DNA of 64,000 nt, taken from the NCBI GenBank assembly GCA_000433635.1, contig HF997977.1, positions 127,481 to 191,480 of the forward strand, written 5' to 3'. A program made the position numbers and the translations under genes. The notes beneath the pieces were generated by a model. That model was given only the letters and a program-made list of their open reading frames with translations. It had not been told where the DNA came from and did not search any database. Below, one piece after another: positions 1 through 8,255 of the stretch. Each line of letters opens with the position of its first letter. Within the stretch, counting starts at the first letter, position 1. This DNA is from Ruminococcus sp. CAG:254. GTDB lineage: Bacteria; Bacillota; Clostridia; Oscillospirales; Ruminococcaceae.

Positions 1-1
1 A

Positions 2-109
2 AAAAACACAAATCAAACACACGGTAATCACATGAAACGGCGAACATCAACTTTCGAAATCAAAGTTCATCAGCTTAAAGCAGAAGAAAATAAAGTGAAT
101 AAGAAATAA
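2..109 (+). CDS. Possible 3' end of an unknown gene (partial)
   Basis: The frame starting at base 2 is open from the left edge to a TAA ending at 109. An internal ATG at 32 would give a 25-residue Lys/Glu-rich peptide without a good SD. No family is recognised and no clear terminator follows. It could be the C-terminal tail of a gene entering from the left, or a chance open frame in AT-rich DNA. Confidence 0.2.
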   Translation, partial: KNTNQTHGNHMKRRTSTFEIKVHQLKAEENKVNKK

Positions 110-183
110 AAGAAAGCAAAATTCTGTTTTTACGTTATTAAGCATATTTCACACTTAATTTATCAAAATCGTGGAAAAAACTA

Positions 184-212
184 TTGACAAATAACAAAAG
201 GTGTGGTATTAT
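184..212 (+). promoter_or_regulatory. Strong sigma-A promoter of the 219-1039 transcript
   Basis: A perfect -35 TTGACA (184-189), a 17-bp spacer and -10 TATTAT (207-212), with TG just upstream of the -10. The predicted start is near 219. No long ORF begins downstream, which points to a non-coding or leader-type RNA. Confidence 0.75.
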
Positions 213-652
213 ATAATCAAGGAAAGGGAAAAAGAACAGAAACCAAAAAGAAGTTCCCCAGACGGAAACACAAGTTGGTGGATGTTTCAAATGAACTTTC
301 GGAACGCATATTAAGGGTTAAGACAATCGGTCTTTTAATATGCAGATATTTTTCCAGTGAGGAGGGTGAGATCCCATGGCAAGTGAAGAACCACAGTACA
401 TATGCTGTCAGGATCGCATCCTGATCCAGTCGCTGTAAGAATTGGGTATTAGGATCAGAAAAACTGGTCGCATGCCAAGGAAATGATAAAGTTGGCAGAC
501 TGGAAAATGGAATGTGATTTGACGAGTGTGACTGTACCAACAGAAAATTCGGATTGGCAGCATAGGTGAGAACCTAATGCAAGATGATGACGATCTTGTA
601 TCGACGGCGGAAGCCTTGAGAATAGATGCCGGAACGAAATTTTGCAGGCAAA

Positions 653-945
653 GGGATGATTCTTATGACAAGAAGAACCGATTTGTGCAGGCAGCTTACA
701 AAATAATTGAAAAAGGTGAGTCCAATGGAAGGGAAAGCTTTTTAATTTGTATTTCGTAGAAAAGGAATGATTCCCATGGAAGGTTACCATATTACTTAAA
801 ACCAAAATTTTATGTAAGGGTGGTTCCCATGTATTAACAATATTAAAATTTCTGGAAAACGATATTACTTGAAAAAGGTGAGTCCAGTGGCAAAGAAAAG
901 AGATTATTTAGCTGAAAAATAAGATGTTGGGAGTGAGTCCAATCG
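653..945 (+). repeat. Degenerate ~55-nt tandem repeats of a hairpin plus start codon
   Basis: Six units begin at 653, 715, 764, 818, 877 and 929. Each has an A/G-rich SD-like sequence (mostly AAGG), a short hairpin and then ATG, GTG or (last unit) ATC. Short frames follow: 665-706 (13 aa), 725-745 (6 aa), 776-799 (7 aa), 829-837 (2 aa) and 887-922 (11 aa). Each stops before the next unit. Two more dispersed copies lie at 364 and 563, the first opening a 20-aa frame at 376-438. Confidence 0.55.
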
Positions 946-1002
946 AAGCTTCAGCGAAAGAATGAAAGTTCTTTCAATCCTTTATCTGAAAAAATAAAAA
1001 AT

Positions 1003-1039
1003 GCACCCAAGCGGAGGTCTACTGCTGTGGGTGCTTTTT
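1003..1039. terminator. Bidirectional intrinsic terminator
   Basis: GCACCC (1003-1008) pairs with GGGTGC (1029-1034), with further pairing inside. Five T follow on the plus strand and an A-rich stretch precedes it, giving a T tract on the minus strand. It ends the 219 transcript and probably also the radical SAM gene that stops at 1043. Confidence 0.8.
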
Positions 1040-1042
1040 CGT

Positions 1043-1957
1043 TTATCTGGAAAACCGCATTCCCTGTACAAGGTTATGCGATTTCTGATAGGCAGCAATG
1101 GCATTTAAAACGCCACGCTTGTTTCTGCTCCAGAGCGGAGCAACCAGTGTTCGAGCATCGCCGTCGCCGGTCAAGCGTTCGATAACGGTTTCCGGTGGGA
1201 AATAGGTCAGCTGTTCTGCAATAAGGGCAACATAAGTTTCTTGGTCAAGCGTGGAAAGTCTGCCGTCTTGATACCACTTTTCCAGTGGTGTGTCTTGAAT
1301 GACATGCAGCAGCTGCAATTTCACTGCATCCGGTTGCAACTGTCCCAACTGGCGAGCATTGTCCAACATTTGTTCGATGGTTTCTGTCGGTAGTCCGTTG
1401 ATGAGATGCACACAGGTGCGAATCCCACGGGCTTTTAAGTTAGAAAATGCAGATAGAAAGATATCATTTTCATAACAGCGATGGATGAGCATTGCAGTTT
1501 TCGGCTGAAAAGTCTGCAAGCCTAATTCTACGGTTAAAACGGTACGGTGAGAAAGTTCCTCCAAATAATCTAAAACATCCTCCGGCAGGCAGTCCGGACG
1601 TGTTCCGATAGAAAGCCCGATGACATCCGGTTGTTGCAGGGCAGTTTCATAGCGTTCTTTTAAGATAGAGAGCGGTGCATAGGTGTTTGTGTGTGCTTGA
1701 AAATAGGCAATCAGCTTTGCAGTTGGAAACTTTGCATGAATGCGTGTCCGTTCGGTTTGCAGCTGTTCTGCAATGCTGCCAGAATGGGTAAAATAGCCGC
1801 TTCCGCCATCGCAGAAAATACAGCCGCCAGTTCCCTTTGTTCCATCTAAGTTTGGACAGGAAAAACCGCCGTCTACGACTGCCTTCATGACACGGCAGTG
1901 AAATTGCTTTTGGTCGTATTCAAATCGGGCATAGTATCGTCTGCCACCATCCCACAT
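1043..1957 (-). CDS. Radical SAM protein, YhcC/TIGR01212 family
   Basis: About 304 residues, typical of the family. Near the N-terminus a Cys-rich motif of the YhcC type (CPN...GTGGCIFC, spacing C-x11-C-x2-C) should bind the SAM-cleaving [4Fe-4S] cluster. Later segments such as LSIGTRPDC and VELGLQTFQP fit the radical SAM barrel. The biochemical role of YhcC-type proteins is not established. Two ATGs compete: the one at 1957 lies 9 nt after AAAGGA and is preferred over the one at 1963, which is too close to the SD. It is downstream of the VanY-like gene but separated from it by a strong terminator, so it may use readthrough or an unseen promoter. Confidence 0.9.
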   Translation of the reverse strand: MWDGGRRYYARFEYDQKQFHCRVMKAVVDGGFSCPNLDGTKGTGGCIFCDGGSGYFTHSGSIAEQLQTERTRIHAKFPTAKLIAYFQAHTNTYAPLSILKERYETALQQPDVIGLSIGTRPDCLPEDVLDYLEELSHRTVLTVELGLQTFQPKTAMLIHRCYENDIFLSAFSNLKARGIRTCVHLINGLPTETIEQMLDNARQLGQLQPDAVKLQLLHVIQDTPLEKWYQDGRLSTLDQETYVALIAEQLTYFPPETVIERLTGDGDARTLVAPLWSRNKRGVLNAIAAYQKSHNLVQGMRFSR

Positions 1958-1987
1958 AAACATGCATCCTTTCTGAGAAAAGTCAGA

Positions 1988-2026
1988 AAAATAGCTGCTG
2001 TCATAAAAATGACAAGCAGCTATTTT
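1988..2026. terminator. Bidirectional terminator after the VanY-like gene
   Basis: A 15-bp nearly perfect stem (AATAGCTGCTGTCAT with ATGACAAGCAGCTATT) has a 4-nt loop and T-rich flanks on both strands. It follows the stop codon of the minus-strand gene at 2027. Confidence 0.85.
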
Positions 2027-3139
2027 TTATTCTTCGTTGTCAGCAGCAGCTTCGGTTGTAGCCGCTTCGCTGTCGTTACTTGTTGCAGTGTCACCAGTTG
2101 CTGCATCTGCATTGTCGTCCTGTGTTGCAGCATCTGTAGCAGCTTCTCCGCTGATTTCGCCAGCACTTTTCTGTACGGTGATGATAAATCCGTCTGTATT
2201 ATTTCCGGAAATACTATAGCTATCCTTCTTCGGAATTTTCACTTCTGTTTCTCCGTTGGAGTTTGCAGCATAGTAATAAATCTCATAGGAAGCATCATCG
2301 GTTGTATAGGTGAGTGGCTTGTCAATCGTATAGGATTTGAGATAGTCCAAATACTCTTCCAAGCAGTAGTTATTTTCATACATAATCAGGGAATGCGGTA
2401 AGCCAACATACCGGAAATGATGCGGCATATAGTCCACACCAGTGATACTGGTTTTATCGTCCGGATACCGCAGAATAAAGCCATAATACCAGCAGTTTGC
2501 AACCATCCATTCATTCCGCTTTGTCAGGTAGGCAACGACTTCGCCCGTGGAGGTAATCAAGCCGATATCAAACGTGTAACCGCTGCTGCGTTCTGCAAGA
2601 ACATTGGTATACAAGCTGTCAGAATCGGTATTGGTTACGCTGGTGCTGTGAATCTGCAAGTTTACTGTCCCCTGAGAAGCCTGATATGCATCAAACAGAT
2701 TGATAAGCGGATTCCGCATTTCTGTCTGGAACGTCAGAGATTCAGAACGTGGCTTTAAAGACGTGTCAGAAAGTGTAGAAAAGTCCGTAAAGTCCGTTTT
2801 TCCAGAGTAAGGGCAAGTGTTGCTGACCATGACTAGAGAGCCATTGTGCAGATCCGAATCGGAAAGTGTAATGGTATCATAATTCGGGTCGTCATTTTTT
2901 GTGGTAGCAACGGTTTCATTGTCCTTTTTGTTGCCTTTTGCCTCTGTTGGCTTGTCAGTTGCCTCTGGAATGCCGTTGTTGGTGTCGGTTGAGAACGTGC
3001 CCTCACTGACAACATAAGTGACATTCGCCCGTGTAACCGTTCGGACAACAAAATCAATGACTAAAATCAAACAGATTAAACAGGCAAGAGCGATCACAAC
3101 GCTGACAATTTGCGGCCGCTTTTTGGTTTTCTGTTTCAC
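2027..3139 (-). CDS. Membrane-anchored VanY-type D-Ala-D-Ala carboxypeptidase homologue, active site degenerate
   Basis: 370 residues: short cytoplasmic tail, one membrane segment at about 11-33, a Ser/Thr/Asp-rich linker and an M15B (VanY) fold at about 125-270. The fold is recognised from SSGYTFDIG, GFILRYPDDKTSITG and HFRYVG followed by LEEYLDYL. Active VanY enzymes use S/E-H-x2-G-x-A-x-D and E-P-W-H for zinc binding and catalysis. Here the first His is Arg184, the Glu is Met238 and the Trp is His240; Asp191 and His241 remain. It therefore probably lacks normal peptidase activity and may bind peptidoglycan stems. The C-terminus after about 335 is a low-complexity Ala/Asp/Thr tail. It lies 14 bp downstream of dacF, in the same transcript. 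Confidence 0.8.
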   Translation of the reverse strand: MKQKTKKRPQIVSVVIALACLICLILVIDFVVRTVTRANVTYVVSEGTFSTDTNNGIPEATDKPTEAKGNKKDNETVATTKNDDPNYDTITLSDSDLHNGSLVMVSNTCPYSGKTDFTDFSTLSDTSLKPRSESLTFQTEMRNPLINLFDAYQASQGTVNLQIHSTSVTNTDSDSLYTNVLAERSSGYTFDIGLITSTGEVVAYLTKRNEWMVANCWYYGFILRYPDDKTSITGVDYMPHHFRYVGLPHSLIMYENNYCLEEYLDYLKSYTIDKPLTYTTDDASYEIYYYAANSNGETEVKIPKKDSYSISGNNTDGFIITVQKSAGEISGEAATDAATQDDNADAATGDTATSNDSEAATTEAAADNEE

Positions 3140-3153
3140 GTTTCCATCTCCTT

Positions 3154-4389
3154 TTATTCATAGAGTTCCGAGGAAGATTCTTCTGGGTCAGTGGCTTCTG
3201 TATCGCCATTGCCATAAAGGTCTTCGCTGCTGGAATCAAGTTCTGTTTCTGCATCTGATGCGGTTTCTGTGCTGTCTGAATCATCAGATGAATCTGTAGT
3301 GGTTGCTTCTGTTGGCGGGTAGGTTGTTTTTTCCAGATGGGTTGGCATTTCATAACCGCCATTGACCAGCCCATACATCGCAAAGCTATCAAAAACAGGG
3401 TTCATTTCTGTCGGGGCATATGCTGTTACAACAACATATTCATTCCCATCTACTGCGGTTGCATAGCTTGCAAGGCACTGCATTGCCTGATCCGTAAAGC
3501 CCGTTTTTCCGCCGATGATGGTCATGTTTTTTACTTCGTTGCCATACATCCGCTTATACATGGTGCTCAGTAAAATCATACCATTTGGATGCTGTTGGGT
3601 GGAAGTGGTGCGATATTCAACACTGCCGAGAATCTGCCGGCAAGTTGGATTTTCCATAGCCGCTTTCATCAAAATGGCAATGTCCAATGCAGTAGAGTAA
3701 TGATTTTCATCGTGCAAACCAACAGCATTTGTGAAGTGTGTGTGATTCATACCAAGAGCTTTTGCTTTCTGGTTCATCAGAGCAACAAAGGTTTCTTCAT
3801 TGCCAGAAACATAATCTACAATTGCCATGGTTGCATCTGCACCGGACGGCAGAGCCATACCATATAAGAGGTCAGTAATGGAAACGGTTTCGCCGGATTC
3901 AAAACCAGCCCGAGCAGCTTCCTGTTCAATCAGTGGGGCAATCAATTCATAGGTTATGGTGTAAGTATCATTGAAATCCTTGATATTTTCAACTGCAACC
4001 AACAAGGACATCAACTTTGTCATAGATGCCGGATACATTTTCTGTTCGCAGTTGCGGTCAGCCAAGATTTGATTGTTTTTGACATCTAGCAGCACAGCAT
4101 ATTTGCTGTAAATGTTGTTTTCTGTCAGTTTCTTTTCATCCTTCGCATATTCAGGATAATTGTCAATCACCATCGAACCATCACTGGCTTCACTATAGGA
4201 AATATCTGTGATGGGCTGTGCAATCATGCTGCCGCTGCCGGAGGAGGTTGCCGTACTTTGTACGGGGTCGCCTCGAAAGACTTCGGAGAGAATGACGGTC
4301 AATAAAACGATGAGAAATAATCCGCCTGCAATCGTACCCAATAGGGGAATCCAATTGATTTTACCTGTATATTTGTTGCGAAAGACCAT
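3154..4389 (-). CDS. dacF: D-alanyl-D-alanine carboxypeptidase, S11 family (DacF-like)
   Basis: 411 residues with an N-terminal membrane anchor (about 15-36), a periplasm-facing S11 domain (about 95-340) and an acidic Ser/Glu/Asp tail. It should trim the terminal D-Ala from peptidoglycan stem peptides. The SxxK motif is SMTK (Ser122, Lys125) and the third motif is KTG (GGKTGFTDQA). The second motif reads SGADA, with Ala where most members have Asn, so activity may be altered. The start at 4389 follows a good SD (AGAGGTGTC region). It heads a two-gene unit with the VanY homologue. Confidence 0.9.
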   Translation of the reverse strand: MVFRNKYTGKINWIPLLGTIAGGLFLIVLLTVILSEVFRGDPVQSTATSSGSGSMIAQPITDISYSEASDGSMVIDNYPEYAKDEKKLTENNIYSKYAVLLDVKNNQILADRNCEQKMYPASMTKLMSLLVAVENIKDFNDTYTITYELIAPLIEQEAARAGFESGETVSITDLLYGMALPSGADATMAIVDYVSGNEETFVALMNQKAKALGMNHTHFTNAVGLHDENHYSTALDIAILMKAAMENPTCRQILGSVEYRTTSTQQHPNGMILLSTMYKRMYGNEVKNMTIIGGKTGFTDQAMQCLASYATAVDGNEYVVVTAYAPTEMNPVFDSFAMYGLVNGGYEMPTHLEKTTYPPTEATTTDSSDDSDSTETASDAETELDSSSEDLYGNGDTEATDPEESSSELYE

Positions 4390-4484
4390 AATGACACCTC
4401 TGAATTTGATGAAATCGTTTTAAAATAGGGGATTGTGTTTCAATTTTGCAGAAAGTTGCGAAATTGCCTCAATACACCATGTTA

Positions 4485-4513
4485 ATTATAATACAGAAAA
4501 CCTCGTTTGTCAA
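4485..4513 (-). promoter_or_regulatory. Sigma-A promoter of dacF
   Basis: On the minus strand, TTGACA (4513-4508), a 17-bp spacer and TATAAT (4490-4485). The start would be near 4478, giving a leader of about 88 nt. Confidence 0.85.
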
Positions 4514-4559
4514 TAGCAAGGGGAACGCTGTTTTTAGAAATTCGACAGAAGAATAGAAA

Positions 4560-4586
4560 GAAGCGGCAGGGAAATTCTGCCGCTTC
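4560..4586 (-). terminator. Terminator of the Gld-like ABC operon
   Basis: A perfect 10-bp stem, GAAGCGGCAG/CTGCCGCTTC, with a 7-nt loop. On the minus strand it is followed by TTTCTATTCTTC. It lies 24 bp beyond the DUF4340 stop codon. Confidence 0.8.
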
Positions 4587-4609
4587 GTAAGATTTTGAAC
4601 GCAATCTGC

Positions 4610-6013
4610 TTATTCGGTCATGCCGATTGTCTTTTCCAGACGATGGTAGAACTCTAAGATACCATTTCTGGAGGTAAAGGCGGTGCGTTTTGCAAGGAAT
4701 CCGGAATATTCGCCATTTCGCAAAACATAATAGGATTCTTTATCCTTTGCCAAGAATGTAATGACTTCGGTTGTACCGTCTTTCAGGTTGTAAGTCAATG
4801 TAATTTCGGGTTCTTCTTCCGTTGGAACATTATCTGTCAAGTCCAGTGTGGAAGTGGTAAGACCGGTTAAGTTGTCATACAAGGTGGTCAATGCATCCAC
4901 TGCATCTGTTCCCAGTGCAGCGACATCAATATCATTGACAGTGTACTGTTTGTTTTCGGAATTCAGTTCCATATTCAAATCGGTTTCACCGTCAATATGA
5001 ACTTGAACAGAAGCAACATCTGCCATATCGGCATCATAAATGACATCGCTCAGGAAATCCGCTGGTTCTGCCAACAGGAAACTAATATAATTTGCAGCAC
5101 AATAGAAAATCTGTCCGGTTTCCTTTTGCAGGCATTCTACAAACTGTGCGGATTCTGTGTCATAATCCTTTGCATAGATGGTAGTTTCCGTGCCGTCCTC
5201 CTGCGAGAAATAGAAGGTATAAGCAGGGTCATCGAACCCATATTCTGCATATTGGTCTTCTGTAACATGTTCTTCGCCGAACTTATCAATAATCAACTGC
5301 ATGATATTAGTTTGCAGGTTGTTGATGTTCAGAACATTGACAAAATCCGATTCAATCGGGCTGACCATTTTCCAAGAAGTTGCATCTTTTTTCTTCAAAT
5401 CAAAAACAGTTTCGCCATTGTGAATCAATTTCATCTGGTCAATCTGGGAATTCTGATTGGTCTGCACATAAATGCTCTTGAGAGAATTTTTGTTTGGGCG
5501 GAGGTAATCGCCATATTTGGCTTCTACCAAGAAAACATCGTCAGATTTGTCAGACATTATATAATAGTACTCCTTCGTTGCGGTGAGTTTTCCCGTATAT
5601 AGTGTACGGGAACCATCATCTGTGGAAAGGGTAATGGTATAGGGGTTGTCCAACTCATATTGTTTTTTGATGTCCTCGGTTGCAACGCCTAAATTTTCTG
5701 TAGCAGTCAGGTTGCAGAGCGAACCAGCAACAGAGTTCAAGAAGTAAACATTGATATGGAAATCGGTGTCTTCTGTCAATTCCCAGACATTGCTTTCTGC
5801 TCCGATCACAGCGGTGTAATCATCGCCATCTGGTGTTTGAATTTCAATCTTGTTGATGTTGGAAGAATTAAAATCCACCAACTGCAATGCAGCAGCGTCT
5901 TCCGATTCTTTTTTTTGTTTTTCTTGGTTGTTGTTCCGAACGAACAAATAAGCTCCCAACGTAATTGCAACCAGCAAAACCAGCGAAAGAATCACAATCA
6001 CTTGTTTTTTCAT
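4610..6013 (-). CDS. DUF4340 domain protein, accessory to a Gld-like ABC transporter
   Basis: 467 residues with one N-terminal membrane segment (about 5-26) and a large extracytoplasmic region rich in beta-strand repeats, including several TITLSTDDGS- and FYFSQEDGT-like hairpins typical of DUF4340. Members usually sit next to GldG-type transporter subunits; the molecular role is unknown. It is the last gene of a four-gene minus-strand operon (ATPase, permease, GldG-like, DUF4340), 21 bp after the GldG-like gene. It may contact the extracytoplasmic part of that transporter (inference from context). Confidence 0.85.
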   Translation of the reverse strand: MKKQVIVILSLVLLVAITLGAYLFVRNNNQEKQKKESEDAAALQLVDFNSSNINKIEIQTPDGDDYTAVIGAESNVWELTEDTDFHINVYFLNSVAGSLCNLTATENLGVATEDIKKQYELDNPYTITLSTDDGSRTLYTGKLTATKEYYYIMSDKSDDVFLVEAKYGDYLRPNKNSLKSIYVQTNQNSQIDQMKLIHNGETVFDLKKKDATSWKMVSPIESDFVNVLNINNLQTNIMQLIIDKFGEEHVTEDQYAEYGFDDPAYTFYFSQEDGTETTIYAKDYDTESAQFVECLQKETGQIFYCAANYISFLLAEPADFLSDVIYDADMADVASVQVHIDGETDLNMELNSENKQYTVNDIDVAALGTDAVDALTTLYDNLTGLTTSTLDLTDNVPTEEEPEITLTYNLKDGTTEVITFLAKDKESYYVLRNGEYSGFLAKRTAFTSRNGILEFYHRLEKTIGMTE

Positions 6014-6034
6014 AATCGCTTCCTCCGTTTCCGC

Positions 6035-7504
6035 TTAACTGTTCCGCCGTTTTACCCAAACGCCAACACCAATGATAATGATAGCGACTGGCAGAGCAGC
6101 AAAGACAATCATCAGCGAACGAGCAGAATTTGCATCCGGCAGGGAAATTTCATCGTAAACAGTGGATTTGCTGTCAATGCCCATATCCACATCGGTATCA
6201 TACATCCAGCTAATGGTACTCAGATACAGATAAACAGCAACGATGTACCGGCTGTCCTGCAAATGGGTATCATCCAAGAAATCAGCGTTTCCGAAGACTG
6301 CCAGCTTTGCGTTGTTTTTGGTGTTGCTCTGGGAATAACCAGCCAGCATCAATTCGCTGTTGGTGATTTTTTTCGTGTCATATGCACCGCCATTCGGTTC
6401 ACCAACTGCGGTATCATTGGTGGTCAGCAGTTCTGCGGTGGTAAGTGTGCCAGTGGTGTCTGTATCAAAGTAGAAACTTCTGGAGTTCGTCATATACGGA
6501 ACTAAGCCCTGATTTATCAGAGAAGAAGTCAGGTCAGCCGCTTCGCTGTCACTGCTCAGTTCGACCAGATTACATTGAATGGTGCTGTCATCGCCGGAAA
6601 CGTGCATGGAAGCATCGGTTTCCTTTACGGTGTCATAGTCCATGATAATGCTGAATTCTTCCATAATCAAATCCAAGTTGGTATAGTTGAATTTTCCGGC
6701 ATTCGGGGACATCAGCAGGGAGAGATTACCGCCGTCGTTCAAATAAGCGTCCAGTTTTTCTTTGTCACTGTCTGAAATATCAGAAGTTGGAGCAGCCACC
6801 AAAACCATCGCTGCATCACTCGGAACAGCATCTACATCAGAGAGCAGCAGGGATTTTGCAGCATAGTTGTAGTTTTGCAGGTTCTTTTTAAATTGTGTGT
6901 AGTTGTCATCTGCGGACTTTTCACCATGTCCAGTCAGGAAGTAAACAGTCGGTGTGAAGCCATCTACAACGGATTTGATTGCACCCGTCAGGATGTTTTC
7001 GCCGTTGAATGTCTGAGAAACAGCGTTGCCGTTGTCATCGCTATTGGTCGTGTACATGGTGTTGCCCGGGATTCGCTTTTTGGTGTCGCCGCAAACCAGC
7101 ACCATATCACCAGTGTTCAGCGTCAGAGCATTATCTGGATTGATTTTTTCCATGGTAGCTTCATCGCTGTTCGGGTCAATATCAATGAGATTGATGCAGT
7201 CATGCTCATCATATTCTTTCAAAGCCCGATAGAGTGCCAGTGTATCCACGCTGTCTTTGATGTCATCCATCTTTGCGAGCACATAAAAGTCAATTTTTGT
7301 GCCGTTTTGGTCGAGTTCATCCAAATAAGCAGTGGTAGTTTTGCCCAAGCTGTATTGTTTATTTGGAGAAACGTCCCAGCCCAAATCCAATTGCGAAACA
7401 ATCATATTTAAAATGACTGCAATCACAATGACCAGAACCGCCATAATCCAAGCGATGCTGGAAAACTTTTTGTTTTTAAAATTGTGAAACTTTTTTTCTT
7501 CCAT
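6035..7504 (-). CDS. GldG-like ABC transporter auxiliary membrane protein
   Basis: 489 residues: a membrane segment near 15-37, a large extracytoplasmic domain of the ABC_transp_aux/GldG type, and a C-terminal membrane segment (about 464-484) followed by VKRRNS. Visible marks include NKQYSLG near the first membrane segment, VYFLTGHGE, and PNAGKFNYTNLDLIMEEF in the middle. In Bacteroidetes GldG joins GldA and GldF in an ABC complex needed for gliding; in Clostridia the same genes occur without gliding and the substrate is unknown. It starts 6 bp after the permease gene, so translation is probably coupled. Confidence 0.85.
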   Translation of the reverse strand: MEEKKFHNFKNKKFSSIAWIMAVLVIVIAVILNMIVSQLDLGWDVSPNKQYSLGKTTTAYLDELDQNGTKIDFYVLAKMDDIKDSVDTLALYRALKEYDEHDCINLIDIDPNSDEATMEKINPDNALTLNTGDMVLVCGDTKKRIPGNTMYTTNSDDNGNAVSQTFNGENILTGAIKSVVDGFTPTVYFLTGHGEKSADDNYTQFKKNLQNYNYAAKSLLLSDVDAVPSDAAMVLVAAPTSDISDSDKEKLDAYLNDGGNLSLLMSPNAGKFNYTNLDLIMEEFSIIMDYDTVKETDASMHVSGDDSTIQCNLVELSSDSEAADLTSSLINQGLVPYMTNSRSFYFDTDTTGTLTTAELLTTNDTAVGEPNGGAYDTKKITNSELMLAGYSQSNTKNNAKLAVFGNADFLDDTHLQDSRYIVAVYLYLSTISWMYDTDVDMGIDSKSTVYDEISLPDANSARSLMIVFAALPVAIIIIGVGVWVKRRNS

Positions 7505-7510
7505 CGTGCA

Positions 7511-8239
7511 TTACCTCCGGCTCCAACGTCTTTTTTCTACAGAAATCACAGTAAGAATCAGGAACACTGCAATTTCCGTGCAGTAAGCGAACAAATCCGA
7601 TACCTGCATATAGCCGTTTGAGAATGTGATAAACTTTTGCTGATTGGAGAGCCAGTGCAGCAGGTCGGACAAAATCGGAAGGTTAGAGAAAAAGGAATAA
7701 GTACCAATGTTGTCCATCAGCAGCAAGATGATGATAGCAGCTTCGCTCATAATGATGGAAAGAATAATGGATTCTGTGAAAGAAGAAATCAGAATGCCCA
7801 GTGCAATGCAGACCAGACCAAACAGATAGAATCCCACATAAGTACAAATTAAATTTGCCAGAATGACATGACCGTTTAAAGCGGTAACAATCGGGTAGAA
7901 TAAAGAAACTGCCAGCATAATCAGGAAGATGGTAGCAGTTGCCAGGAACTTCGCCAGTACGATTTTAGTAACACTAATCGGACTGGAGAGCAAGAGCACT
8001 TCTGTTCCATTCTTTCGTTCTTCCGAAAAGCTTCGCATCGTCAGAACGGGGAACAAAATAGCAAGATAAAACAAGTTCGTGTAGAACAAAGATGTGAATG
8101 AGAATTCATAGAGAGAAGATGCAGCAGAAATATCCATAATCATCGTCAGCGAGAATGTCAGCGTGAAGAATGCCAACACCGCATACGCTGCCGGTGAAAG
8201 GAAATAGCTCTGTAATTCCTTTTTATAAAGTGAAAACAT
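7511..8239 (-). CDS. ABC-2 type permease (GldF-like)
   Basis: 242 residues with six predicted hydrophobic segments, starting MFSLYKKELQSYFLSP, a typical beginning of the ABC-2 permease family, and with the SFSEERKNGTEVLLLSSPIS region that follows the second membrane span in GldF-like proteins. It would form the membrane channel with the ATPase encoded 16 bp upstream. The substrate is unknown. Confidence 0.9.
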   Translation of the reverse strand: MFSLYKKELQSYFLSPAAYAVLAFFTLTFSLTMIMDISAASSLYEFSFTSLFYTNLFYLAILFPVLTMRSFSEERKNGTEVLLLSSPISVTKIVLAKFLATATIFLIMLAVSLFYPIVTALNGHVILANLICTYVGFYLFGLVCIALGILISSFTESIILSIIMSEAAIIILLLMDNIGTYSFFSNLPILSDLLHWLSNQQKFITFSNGYMQVSDLFAYCTEIAVFLILTVISVEKRRWSRR

Positions 8240-8255
8240 GATGGGGTGAACCTCC

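Larger units (their letters stand above)
219..1039 (+). ncRNA. Candidate ~820-nt structured RNA with eight SD-hairpin-start repeats
   Basis: The transcript is bounded by a consensus promoter and an intrinsic terminator. A hairpin at 307-342 has an 8-bp outer stem (CATATTAA/TTAATATG) and a 5-bp inner stem. A second hairpin lies near 956-976. A core of the form GGnnTGAnTCCnATGG recurs at 364, 563, 653, 715, 764, 818, 877 and 929. In most copies the first bases pair with the last (GGG/CCC, TAGGT/ACCTA around a GAGA loop, GGAA/TTCC), so base pairing is kept while sequence varies. The last six copies are spaced about 49-62 nt. Open frames inside are short; a 60-codon frame at 577-759 has no recognisable family. 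The size recalls giant ornate RNAs such as ROOL and GOLLD, but I cannot match their consensus from memory. Confidence 0.55.

Noticed and set aside
203..424. 73-codon open frame on the plus strand at the left end
   Set aside because: It starts before the predicted transcription start (about 219), lacks an SD and overlaps the paired region at 307-342; composition is not protein-like.
455..805. 116-codon open frame on the minus strand, antisense to the candidate RNA
   Set aside because: No promoter or SD on that strand, and the plus strand has a full promoter-terminator pair with structure.
653..945. CRISPR array for the ~55-nt repeats
   Set aside because: Repeat cores are short and variable with paired changes, spacing is irregular and no cas genes are present.
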